Assembly (NCBI GenBank): GCA_041395105.1
Contig: JAWLBB010000013.1
Location: 1-37,571, forward strand
DNA: 37,571 bases
Direction: 5' to 3'
From: Opitutaceae bacterium
GTDB lineage: Bacteria > Verrucomicrobiota > Verrucomicrobiia > Opitutales > Opitutaceae
The translations under genes and the position numbers were made by a program. The notes below the pieces were generated by a model. The model did not search any database. It was not told the origin of the DNA and saw only the letters and a program-made list of their open reading frames with translations. Positions 27,873-34,732 of the stretch are shown here, one piece after another. Position 1 is the first letter of the stretch, and each line of letters starts with the position of its first letter.

Positions 27873-29771
27873 TCACCCGCCGTCCAACGGTCGGACGAAA
27901 AACCGGACGGTCGCCTCACTAACCGGTTCCCTGAACCGCCAGCTCAGCCGCGTCGGAGTCGAGCTCTCCTGAATCACGCAATGGTCAAAGACCAGCTCAC
28001 CGTCCGCGGAACTCACCTCCACTTCCACGGCTGCACCCTGTGACGATACCCGCAGACGCCCATCGGGCATCCGTTCCCAGTCCGCGTAGGTGATCAGGGC
28101 CGTCTCAAAGGTCTCAGGACTCGAAAACTTCACCTTGTCCAGAACCTCGACCGATCCCTTCCCCGTCCGGTTATAGGTGAAGGCCCGGATCAGGTTGATC
28201 AGGTCGGGCACCTTGTAGGCCCGGTCCAAAGCAAGAATCACCTGATCGCGCTCATCGGTGAAGTGGCTGTCTATGACCTCCGCATAGGCATCGCGGCCAA
28301 AACCGGTCCGGTGATAGGTCTCATCGGGAAACTGCAGCTTTCCGGCCACCACCGGAACCGGATGTCCAAAGGAATTGAGCAGCTTTCCCAGGTAACGGTT
28401 CGTGCTGAACGTCCGCACCGTGTAGATCTCCGCACCTGGATCGGTCAGCAACTCCACCGCCCCCACCAGGACGGTGAAGGTGCCGAGGTCGTTGTGATTG
28501 TGATTGGCCCCGTTGTGGCCGCCCTTGAAGGTCGCCGCCATCCGGGTCGAGGCCGTCGGACCCGGTCGAGAGATGAGAAACTGGACGTCCTCGAACCACT
28601 CCCGGATCGCCCGGGGCTCCGGACCGGCATAGGCCTTGTTGATGTCCACCTGATGGAAGAGAATGAGATGGAGGATCTCCGCGAATTGGAAGTGGATCGG
28701 GTCAAAGGGCTCGGTCGGCGTCTCGGTCGAGCGCGCCGTCCGTCGCGGATCGATCCGGTTGTTCAACCAGTGCATCAGCCACTGCGGGCTCTTCACGTCC
28801 TTCTGGCAGTCGGCGAAGGTCGGATAGGCCCCGTCCTGAATTTCCATCCGGGCACTGAAATGTGATACCTTTTCCACCCTCGGCTTCTTCATCCAGTCGA
28901 TCCGGCCTCCCGTCGCACCGAAGACCAGTTCCGCCGCCAGCACGTAGTGGCTGAACCCGTACCCCCAATAGGCCACTCCCTCGGTATAGAAACCACTCGG
29001 CTCGAAGCCTTCCTCGGAATGGCGTATGAGTTTCTCCACCACAGCCACATACCAGGCCCGCTCCCGGGCATCCTCCTTCAACTCGAGCGCACAACCAAGC
29101 ATGCAGGAGAGAAGGACACTGTTCCAGTTGTGGGTTACGGTGGCCCACCAGAAAATCTCGCGGCCGCTCTTGATCCGTTCCTCGAACGGCTGGAAAATCC
29201 GGACGTCCACCTCGGTCCGGATCATGTCCCGAATCTCCGGACTCAGGCGATCCCCGAGCAGATGGAGAGCCGTCACCAGATTGCCCGCGTAGTGGACGGA
29301 GGCCAGATCGGTGAAGATGTCGCGCCGCTCATGAAAATCCCGCGCCCGCTCGTGCAGGGGAAAGGTCCAGGAATTGACCGCGCACAGTCTTCCTACGAGC
29401 TCCTCAATCCGGGGGATCAGCCGCCCGGTCGGCTCGAGGCATTCGACGATCGGAAGCAGGGCAAGACTCGACCGTGCCCGGGGAGGAAGCGGATCGAACT
29501 TCGTCCGGTCATTCGTCTCCATCACATAGACGCAATCTTCATTCGTAAAATAACAGCGGGGTTCGTCAGTTTCATACTGCCGGGCCTCCTCCAGCAACCG
29601 TTCGCCCGCCTTCGAGCGCCGAACCTTTTCCCAGGCCGCCCGATCCGTCCACGGACGTCCCAGATGGTAAGTCCCCGGCAGCATCAGGGCCATCACCTCG
29701 TCGACCCGGGCTTCGTCCGGGGCGAAATTCAAACCTCCCGGCAGATTGATGTGTTGGTCACCGTGTCCCAT
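27873..29771 (-). CDS. Heparinase II/III-like polysaccharide lyase family protein
   Basis: This 632-residue protein resembles heparinase II/III-type lyases. An N-terminal alpha/alpha toroid (about 30-350) includes THNWNSVLLSCMLG and EGVAYWGYGFSHYV, which holds a candidate catalytic tyrosine. A beta-sandwich domain follows, with the strongly conserved HNGANHNHNDLGTF and LLTDPGAEIYT, the family metal/substrate-binding region. Lyases of this type cleave uronate-containing glycans by beta-elimination. No signal peptide is seen from the ATG at 29769-29771, so it may act on oligosaccharides in the cytoplasm, or the true start may be elsewhere. There is no transporter or sulfatase beside it, so the substrate remains unknown. 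Confidence 0.82.
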   Translation of the reverse strand: MGHGDQHINLPGGLNFAPDEARVDEVMALMLPGTYHLGRPWTDRAAWEKVRRSKAGERLLEEARQYETDEPRCYFTNEDCVYVMETNDRTKFDPLPPRARSSLALLPIVECLEPTGRLIPRIEELVGRLCAVNSWTFPLHERARDFHERRDIFTDLASVHYAGNLVTALHLLGDRLSPEIRDMIRTEVDVRIFQPFEERIKSGREIFWWATVTHNWNSVLLSCMLGCALELKEDARERAWYVAVVEKLIRHSEEGFEPSGFYTEGVAYWGYGFSHYVLAAELVFGATGGRIDWMKKPRVEKVSHFSARMEIQDGAYPTFADCQKDVKSPQWLMHWLNNRIDPRRTARSTETPTEPFDPIHFQFAEILHLILFHQVDINKAYAGPEPRAIREWFEDVQFLISRPGPTASTRMAATFKGGHNGANHNHNDLGTFTVLVGAVELLTDPGAEIYTVRTFSTNRYLGKLLNSFGHPVPVVAGKLQFPDETYHRTGFGRDAYAEVIDSHFTDERDQVILALDRAYKVPDLINLIRAFTYNRTGKGSVEVLDKVKFSSPETFETALITYADWERMPDGRLRVSSQGAAVEVEVSSADGELVFDHCVIQESSTPTRLSWRFREPVSEATVRFFVRPLDGG

Positions 29772-29913
29772 GAATGCGTGTGTGTCAGAGGGTTGATAGC
29801 GGCCGTTCGTCTGGTCGCGGGTAATTGAAGATAAGCAAGACGTCCGGACGCTTGCGGTCCACAACCGCGCAAGCAGCGATGCGTCGATCACGTCCGATAG
29901 GATCACTCATTCA

Positions 29914-29937
29914 AAGGGGTCAGCCCCTCTTTGCCGT
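29914..29937 (-). repeat. REP-type terminal repeat, left copy
   Basis: GGGGTCAGCCCC and CTCTTTGCCGT form the left boundary of the transposase unit. The copy is inverted relative to the one at 30935-30962 and lacks about five internal bases (the TTAC region). It overlaps the last six codons of the transposase gene, so the repeat supplies the protein's C-terminus. Confidence 0.7.
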
Positions 29938-30900
29938 AAGCCTCCTCTTGAGGGCCCTCACTGATTTCTGATCGGATCGACCAAATGATCCCGCAAGTCG
30001 GGAAACCATGGCCGGCGGCCCCATGTTGAGTTGTTCTCCCAACCATCGGTTGCCGACGCTTGTGCGTTTCTTCATCGACCATGCCAATGCGGCCTTCCAT
30101 TCTGCTGATTTCTTTTCGTCGCGGACGTCGTCTTCGGTCTTGCCCAATGCTTTCATCTGATCCTTCAACAGAACTTCCCATTCGATTTCATTGAGCTCAC
30201 GCAGTTCTTTACCTCCCCAGTCCTTGGCAAGATCCATCTTCTTGAAATCGTCCCAGACTGCTCTTCGAAATGAATTCGTTCCCAGAACTGTTCCTTGGGA
30301 CAATCCATCGAAAGCTTTCTCCTTTTCCGCAGAACTGAGTCCATTGAGTTCGTCCAACAGTTCTCGATAGCGGCGCCAATCTGCGGGGGTGTCCGCCTGA
30401 CCGGTGATTCCCGGCAACCAATCGCCGCACTGCAGGAACGGCGGACGAGTCTTCTTTCGGAGGAACTTCGGAAAGCTGCTCCAGGAATGGCTCTCCAGGT
30501 TGGCGACGGTGACCAGTCCTGCCCTTACTGGATTCAGGTGAATGTAATTGATCACCCGAAGCCAATGGTCACCCGGCTCGACCAGAATTGACTTGTAGCG
30601 TCCCTGAAAGACGTGCCCTTGTTCACTGAAGTAGCTGTTGAATCGGTTGCCGAAGGTGCTCTGCAGCCACTGCATCCCCTCGACCAGATTTCCTTTCGGA
30701 GTCGCCAAAGCCAGATGGAAGTGGTTGCGCATGACGCAGTAGGCTCCCAACTCCCATCCACAACGCTCACAAGTCTCAAAGAGAGCCTTCTCGAATGCCT
30801 GCGCCGTGCCAGGACCGCTGAAAAGATCCTGTCGGAAGTTGCCGCGGTTGATCACATGATAGAGAGCTCCGGCGAATTGGATCCTTGGTTTCCGTGCCAT
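29920..30900 (-). CDS. REP-associated tyrosine transposase (RAYT, Y1_Tnp family)
   Basis: This 326-residue HUH-family single-strand transposase has the N-terminal block FAGALYHVINRGN. Its HUH motif is NHFHLAL with H60 and H62, followed by VFQGRYKSILVE. The catalytic tyrosine is Y119 in INYIHLNPVRAGL. The C-terminal half (about 160-326) is a long charged extension absent from minimal IS200 transposases but seen in many domesticated relatives. RAYTs nick and move short palindromic repeats, and this gene is flanked by inverted copies of a GGGTCAGC / CTCTTTGCCGT repeat, with more copies at 33051-33442. The ATG at 30898-30900 begins directly at the conserved domain (MARKPRIQF); an upstream in-frame start would read through the flanking repeat. 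Confidence 0.92.
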   Translation of the reverse strand: MARKPRIQFAGALYHVINRGNFRQDLFSGPGTAQAFEKALFETCERCGWELGAYCVMRNHFHLALATPKGNLVEGMQWLQSTFGNRFNSYFSEQGHVFQGRYKSILVEPGDHWLRVINYIHLNPVRAGLVTVANLESHSWSSFPKFLRKKTRPPFLQCGDWLPGITGQADTPADWRRYRELLDELNGLSSAEKEKAFDGLSQGTVLGTNSFRRAVWDDFKKMDLAKDWGGKELRELNEIEWEVLLKDQMKALGKTEDDVRDEKKSAEWKAALAWSMKKRTSVGNRWLGEQLNMGPPAMVSRLAGSFGRSDQKSVRALKRRLTAKRG

Positions 30901-30934
30901 GATCGAGTGGTGGGAGGTCGGATTGTTTGCGTCA

Positions 30935-30962
30935 ACGGCAAAGAGTAAGAGCTGACCCTCTT
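30935..30962 (+). repeat. REP-type terminal repeat, right copy
   Basis: ACGGCAAAGAGTAAG followed by a GCTGACCC core lies 34 bp upstream of the transposase start. It is inverted relative to 29914-29937. It matches the repeats at 33081, 33339 and 33406 at all but one or two positions. Confidence 0.72.
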
Positions 30963-31035
30963 GGATCACCCTTTATGATCGCCCTTTATCTTACAGGCAT
31001 TGGCCCTAAGGCCGGACTCCTTCGCATCTCCAGAG

Positions 31036-31440
31036 CTAGTCGAAGACGAAGAATATAGATACAACGACCCTACACACCTCGTTTAGTTCAAAGTCAATAG
31101 CAACATTAAATATTATCGTTCGTTCCGGTTCACTAAAAGAAAATATCAATTTGATCGAATCTTCCTTATGCACGATCTCCGGAAATACTTCTCTTCCGCA
31201 TTTCGATTTCAATATTTCAAGGAGAGTATGCTTGCTAACGCCACGCAATTGTTTCGAAATAATCTTGCTTAGGACTACATTGTCCGTCGGGTAGATAAGC
31301 TCATTTGCAATTCCGAAGAACTCCAAGAGTCTTCGTTGGCACTCTGCATCCAACATGCGAATTGTATTCTCCGGAACTTACGGGCAAGCCACGGTGAGAT
31401 AAAGAGAAAGAATCAAGAGAACATTCCTAAGAAGTCTCAT
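31036..31440 (-). pseudogene. Candidate immunity lipoprotein broken by in-frame TAA
   Basis: Reading leftward from the ATG at 31438-31440, the first 20 codons encode a lipoprotein signal peptide (MRLLRNVLLILSLYLTVACP) with a plausible lipobox ending in Cys19. A TAA stop (31378-31380) follows immediately. The same frame then stays open for 114 codons, including an ATG at 31354-31356 that could start a 106-residue protein (LDAECQRRLLEFFG...) lacking the signal. The region is clearly AT-rich compared with its neighbours. It lies 73 bp downstream of the caspase-like Rhs tip, the usual place for the cognate immunity gene. I infer an inactivated immunity lipoprotein; a sequencing error at the TAA, or a functional short cytosolic version, cannot be excluded. 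No known family was recognised. Confidence 0.5.
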
Positions 31441-31513
31441 ATCTCGAGGAACAAAGATCTTTATCATCATGAATCTGTGGCAAAATATAAAACCCTCTCC
31501 AGCTGACTAGGAT

Positions 31514-33021
31514 CTAGGACTTCAAGTTGCTCCTTACTATCTGGACAGCATTCGAAATAACCCGCGTGTCCCAATAGGATTTGCACATAACGGTAGACAT
31601 CGCGATTTCACCTTCAAGCAGTTGTGCTGCGAGTTTATCCAGCTCATCTGCCTTCAGGGTCTGATGGATTCCATCCTTTTCAGACTGAAAGATTAACTGT
31701 ATTCCGTAAATCTCGTTACCATCTTGGATATAGGACTCCCCGTGGCCAACAATCACAACAACAACTACAGCGTCTCTCGATCGATGATATCGGACAAGAG
31801 CCTCGAGTTCTTCTCGAGTAGAAAAGTCATCGCCCTCAAGGTAGCAATCATCGCATTCTCTTGAGAGGTATTCCCCACTTCCCACAATTGATTCTTGAAC
31901 AGTCAGTCCATCTTCAGTGTAGCCTTTTGCGAAATATATACTTCGTTCGACAAGCACAACGGCGACTCTTGCAACTCGCTCGTTTTGTTGGGCCGCATCC
32001 TCCGTTCTCCTTTCCTCCTTTGCTTCTTTGTCTTTGTCTTTGTCTTCCGCGGCGTGGCACCCCCTGGCCAACGGCCCGTGTCTGAGTTGCACCGGGGTGC
32101 CGAGCCCGCCAAAGGTATCCGCAAACCGTGCACCCGCCCGCCAAGTATCCGTGTAGGTGTCGAACATCTTCGGGCGGTCCGGTCGTCCTCCGAAGATTTT
32201 GCCGAGAACAATATTCTCGAACATGCTGAAGAGCGCATTCGCCAGGTAGAGCGTTGCCCCGCCATCAACGAACTGTCCCAGATGATCCCAGCGGTCGACC
32301 GGCCGGTTGGCGCAGTAGGCGTAGAGGTTGAGTCCTCCGTATTCGCCGACAGGATCCCGGGTGATGAAGCGGCCCAGTTTCGGTGAATAGAACCGGTGGT
32401 TGTGCTGGTAGAGACCGGTCTCCGAGTCGTAGTATTTGCTGGCGAAGCGGATCGGGTTGTCTGGGGCCTGGGTGCCCCGACCGGATTCTTGTAGCCGAGC
32501 AATTCTCCAAAGGCGCTGTAGCAATAGACGGCCTCCAGGGATCCGGTGCCGGCGTTGATCAGGCCCTGCACGTTGCCGTTGGCGTCGTAGAGGGGGATGT
32601 GGTGACGGGTGCCGTCGGTGGTGAGCAGGAGCCCGCCGACTCCACCGGCGCCATGTAGGGTGCCCGTGGCATCGAGTCCCCAGCAGTAGGATCGGTCGGT
32701 CGGGTAGGCGGCCGTGACCCCCTTGGCGTCGACCTCCACCACGGGCAGCCAGCCAAAGGCCAAATCACTCACATCAAGCGTGTAGAAATCGCACCGACCG
32801 GATTCCTCCGGATACAGGTTCGGCCGATCGAACGTGGAATCGGCTGGATCCTTATCCCTGATGCTCACGCCCGATTTCATGGCGGGGATCCTGAACCATT
32901 TCGGTCGTCCATACAATCCTCGATTCCAATCTGCGAAGAGTGTCTGCGGCCACAGACACTCGCTGCCTCTTTCCAGATCGACCAGTCGACCGCGGAAACT
33001 GAGAAATGAACGATGACCTTT
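31514..33021 (-). pseudogene. Displaced Rhs tip with caspase/CHAT-like C-terminus (frameshifted)
   Basis: The open frame from about 33021 encodes a non-Rhs-like segment and then, from GLDATGTLHG (about 32690), a stretch homologous to the intact Rhs protein at 34733. A frameshift near 32465, in a C/G-rich run after GYKNPVGAP, moves to the frame that continues NPIRFASKYYD, the Rhs core GRFITRDPVGEYGGLNLYAYC, a shared linker (QFVDGGATLYLANALFS) and a unique tip of about 175 residues. The tip has VVVVVIVGHGES and, 53 residues later, STVMCKSYW. A His-Gly after a hydrophobic strand and a Cys about 50 residues on match the catalytic dyad of caspase/CHAT (clan CD) peptidases. It has no N-terminal YD repeats or export region, so it looks like a silent cassette. 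The protease assignment is motif-based inference. Confidence 0.72.
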
Positions 33022-33375
33022 TCAGGTTCGAGAACGGAACGTTGACCCCATGTCATCTTTGCGGCCTCCCGATCGGGTCAACGGCAAAGAGTAAGGGCTG
33101 ACCCCTTCTTCTCCCCTCCTGATGCTCACGCCCGATTTCATGGCGGGGATCCTGAACCATTTCGGTCGTCCATACAATCCTCGATTCCAATCTGCGAAGA
33201 GTGTCTGCGGCCACAGACACTCTCGCTTCTTTCAGATCGACCAGTCGACCGCGGAAACTGAAATGAACGATGACCCCTTTCAGGTTCGAGAACGGAACGT
33301 TGACCCCATGTCATCTTTGCGGCCTCCCGATCGGGTCAACGGCAAAGAGTAAGGGCTGACCCCTTCTTCTCCCCT
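32857..33375. repeat. Tandem direct duplication of about 260 bp
   Basis: Two head-to-tail copies, 32857-33117 and 33118-33375, start CCTGATGCTCACGCCCG and end TTCTTCTCCCCT. They differ by a few small indels (for example near 32961 and 33222). Copy 1 includes the start of the displaced Rhs frame, so copy 2 is a spare duplicate of that leader. Each copy ends with the 67-bp REP-containing unit. Apart from these repeats I see no gene between 33021 and 33442. Confidence 0.85.
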
Positions 33376-33442
33376 TGTCATCTTTGCGGCCTCCCGATCG
33401 GGTCAACGGCAAAGAGTAAGGGCTGACCCCTTCTTCTCCCCT
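33051..33442 (+). repeat. Three 67-bp units carrying the transposase-type REP sequence
   Basis: Identical 67-bp units occur at 33051-33117, 33309-33375 and 33376-33442; the last two are adjacent. Each contains the REP core GGCAAAGAGTAAG followed by GGCTGACCCC (33081-33107, 33339-33365, 33406-33432), in the orientation of the repeat right of the transposase. In the first two copies a 9-bp inverted pair CGTTGACCC / GGGTCAACG (33040-33048 and 33075-33083 in copy 1) can form a hairpin, as expected of a RAYT substrate. Confidence 0.82.
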
Positions 33443-33789
33443 ACGACGAGGCCGCCATGGTCGGCAAACTCGACCGAGAGCGCGAAGCCGCCGACCGGAT
33501 TTTCGGCCTCCTGCCCGACGATCAGGGCACTCACTTCCGCGCACTCTGGGAGGAATTCGAAGAACGCCGGACCCCGGAGGCCCGTTTCGCCGCGGCCCTC
33601 GATCGACTCCAGCCCGTCCTCCTCAATATCCACACTGCCGGACACGCCTGGAAGCATCACGGCATCCGCCACGACCAGGTCCTCGACCGCAATCGACGCA
33701 TGGCCGAGGGCAGCGAGACCATCTGGGCCTTCGCGAAGGCCCAGATCCAGAAGGCCGTCGACCGCGGCGACCTGCTGCCGGCCGAATAA
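33442..33789 (+). pseudogene. 5'-truncated HD-domain hydrolase (HDDC2/YfbR-like) fragment
   Basis: The frame encodes YDEAAMVGKLDREREAADRI followed by LLPDDQGTHFRALWEEFEE, RFAAALDRLQPVLLN and AEGSETIWAFAKAQIQKAVD. This matches the C-terminal half of HD-domain 5'-nucleotidase-like proteins (HDDC2/YfbR type). The N-terminal half, with the first metal-binding His and HD pair, is missing. The homology begins at the exact edge of the third 67-bp repeat unit (33442), so the gene was cut by the repeat/transposase island. An ATG at 33457 could start a 110-residue remnant, but it would lack the catalytic metal site. I did not find the lost 5' part in the window. Confidence 0.8.
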
Positions 33790-33842
33790 GCGGATTCAGA
33801 ATCCGCAGCCAGCGAATGTAGCCACGCCGCTATGTCGGCGTG
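33790..33842. terminator. Two adjacent hairpins after the HD-domain remnant
   Basis: GCGGATTC-A-GAATCCGC (33790-33806) is a perfect 8-bp palindrome starting at the base after the TAA stop. CACGCCG-CTATGT-CGGCGTG (33823-33842) is a second perfect hairpin 16 bp later. Together they could terminate the remnant and the convergent candidate immunity gene. The second also looks like a dispersed intergenic palindrome. There is no T-tract. Confidence 0.5.
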
Positions 33843-33960
33843 CCCGCGGCATCCTGTTTGAACGATGCACAGGCACATGCCCTCTTCCATTCGTACGATT
33901 CTTTGTGTCTTCCTACCTCACCGAGGAGTCCTCTCCCCTTTGGGTCCAAAGAGCGCAAAC

Positions 33961-34716
33961 CTACATTGGAAACCCGGACCGACCTACAGGCCAACTCGAG
34001 GGAAAATCCTGTCCAAAGAGTCTGGAGAACGACGCAGCCGCAGAATCAATCCCGAACTGCAAAAACTCATCAAGATCGCCAGCATCTACAACACGCACCA
34101 ATGACGCCAGTATCGCCTGCTCATTATGTACCTTGCGCAACCCAAGTACCTGCGCTAGCAATGAACTTCGATCGGATCCCAGAGAGAGTATTAGCCCCTC
34201 TAAACGTAGCGTTCGAGTCAATTTCTCAAGACCATAACCGCAGTTCAGATACTGGGAATCGTTCCCATCTAGCTCGGCCCAAGAAGTCGACTCCCAAGCT
34301 CGAAAAAGTGCATCTCTTGCAAATTCCCCTTCGGCAATCGAGGTGGTCAGGGCGATACACACATCTATTTGCTTCCAAACCTCCGAGTACTCCAAAGGAT
34401 CTACTTTGCCACGTTCAACTTCGAGCTTCTTGACGATAGCACGACACTCATACGCCGCCGACTCGAAGGTACTCCTAATAGCTCTAGAATCTTGGACCCC
34501 TATCTCCGAGCAAACGGGTAGATCTGAAGAGTAGAAGATCATGTCCTCAACCACCGCGCGAAGGCGACCTACCAGATAGAATGAGAGTATTCTCCCCTCT
34601 GCGACAGGGATATCGTCGAGTCTATCAAGCAACGTCTTCACACTACCGCTCGGGCCACAGAGGCCGCTTGAAAAACTAAGAACAATCGCAAGGAATAATG
34701 TCGATTTGCTTATCAT
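33961..34716 (-). CDS. Secreted candidate immunity protein for the Rhs tip
   Basis: This 251-residue protein starts with a signal peptide (MISKSTLFLAIVLSFSSGLC, cleavage near 20-23), so it is probably periplasmic or lipid-anchored through Cys20. The mature part is mostly alpha-helical, with several cysteines (PVCSEIG, YECRAIV, DVCIAL, LNCGYG). No known family was recognised. It begins 16 bp after the stop of the Rhs protein on the same strand, the usual position of a cognate immunity gene, and shares the AT-rich composition of the tip. An exported immunity protein would suggest that the toxin acts in the periplasm or on the membrane. The ATG at 34714-34716 was chosen because it starts the signal peptide; an upstream frame overlapping the Rhs gene is less likely. 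Function is inferred from context only. Confidence 0.65.
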   Translation of the reverse strand: MISKSTLFLAIVLSFSSGLCGPSGSVKTLLDRLDDIPVAEGRILSFYLVGRLRAVVEDMIFYSSDLPVCSEIGVQDSRAIRSTFESAAYECRAIVKKLEVERGKVDPLEYSEVWKQIDVCIALTTSIAEGEFARDALFRAWESTSWAELDGNDSQYLNCGYGLEKLTRTLRLEGLILSLGSDRSSLLAQVLGLRKVHNEQAILASLVRVVDAGDLDEFLQFGIDSAAASFSRLFGQDFPSSWPVGRSGFPM

Positions 34717-34732
34717 ACTATAAAAATCCAAA

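Noticed and set aside
29850..29874. Small hairpin GCTTGCGGT / ACCGCGCAAGC between the transposase and lyase genes
   Set aside because: Imperfect and short, with no T-tract. It could be a weak terminator but is not strong enough to annotate.
31378..31380. Recoding of the TAA within the candidate immunity lipoprotein
   Set aside because: TAA is not a selenocysteine or pyrrolysine codon, and no recoding signal is visible. Mutation or sequencing error is simpler.
33051..33442. Repeats that might be a CRISPR array
   Set aside because: The units are 67 bp, two are directly adjacent with no spacer, and the other gap is about 190 bp of duplicated sequence. There are no cas genes. They fit tandem REP-type repeats.
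33840..34433. Plus-strand open frames opposite the candidate immunity gene
   Set aside because: No signal peptide, domain or plausible context. The minus-strand frame has a signal peptide and the expected position after the Rhs gene.
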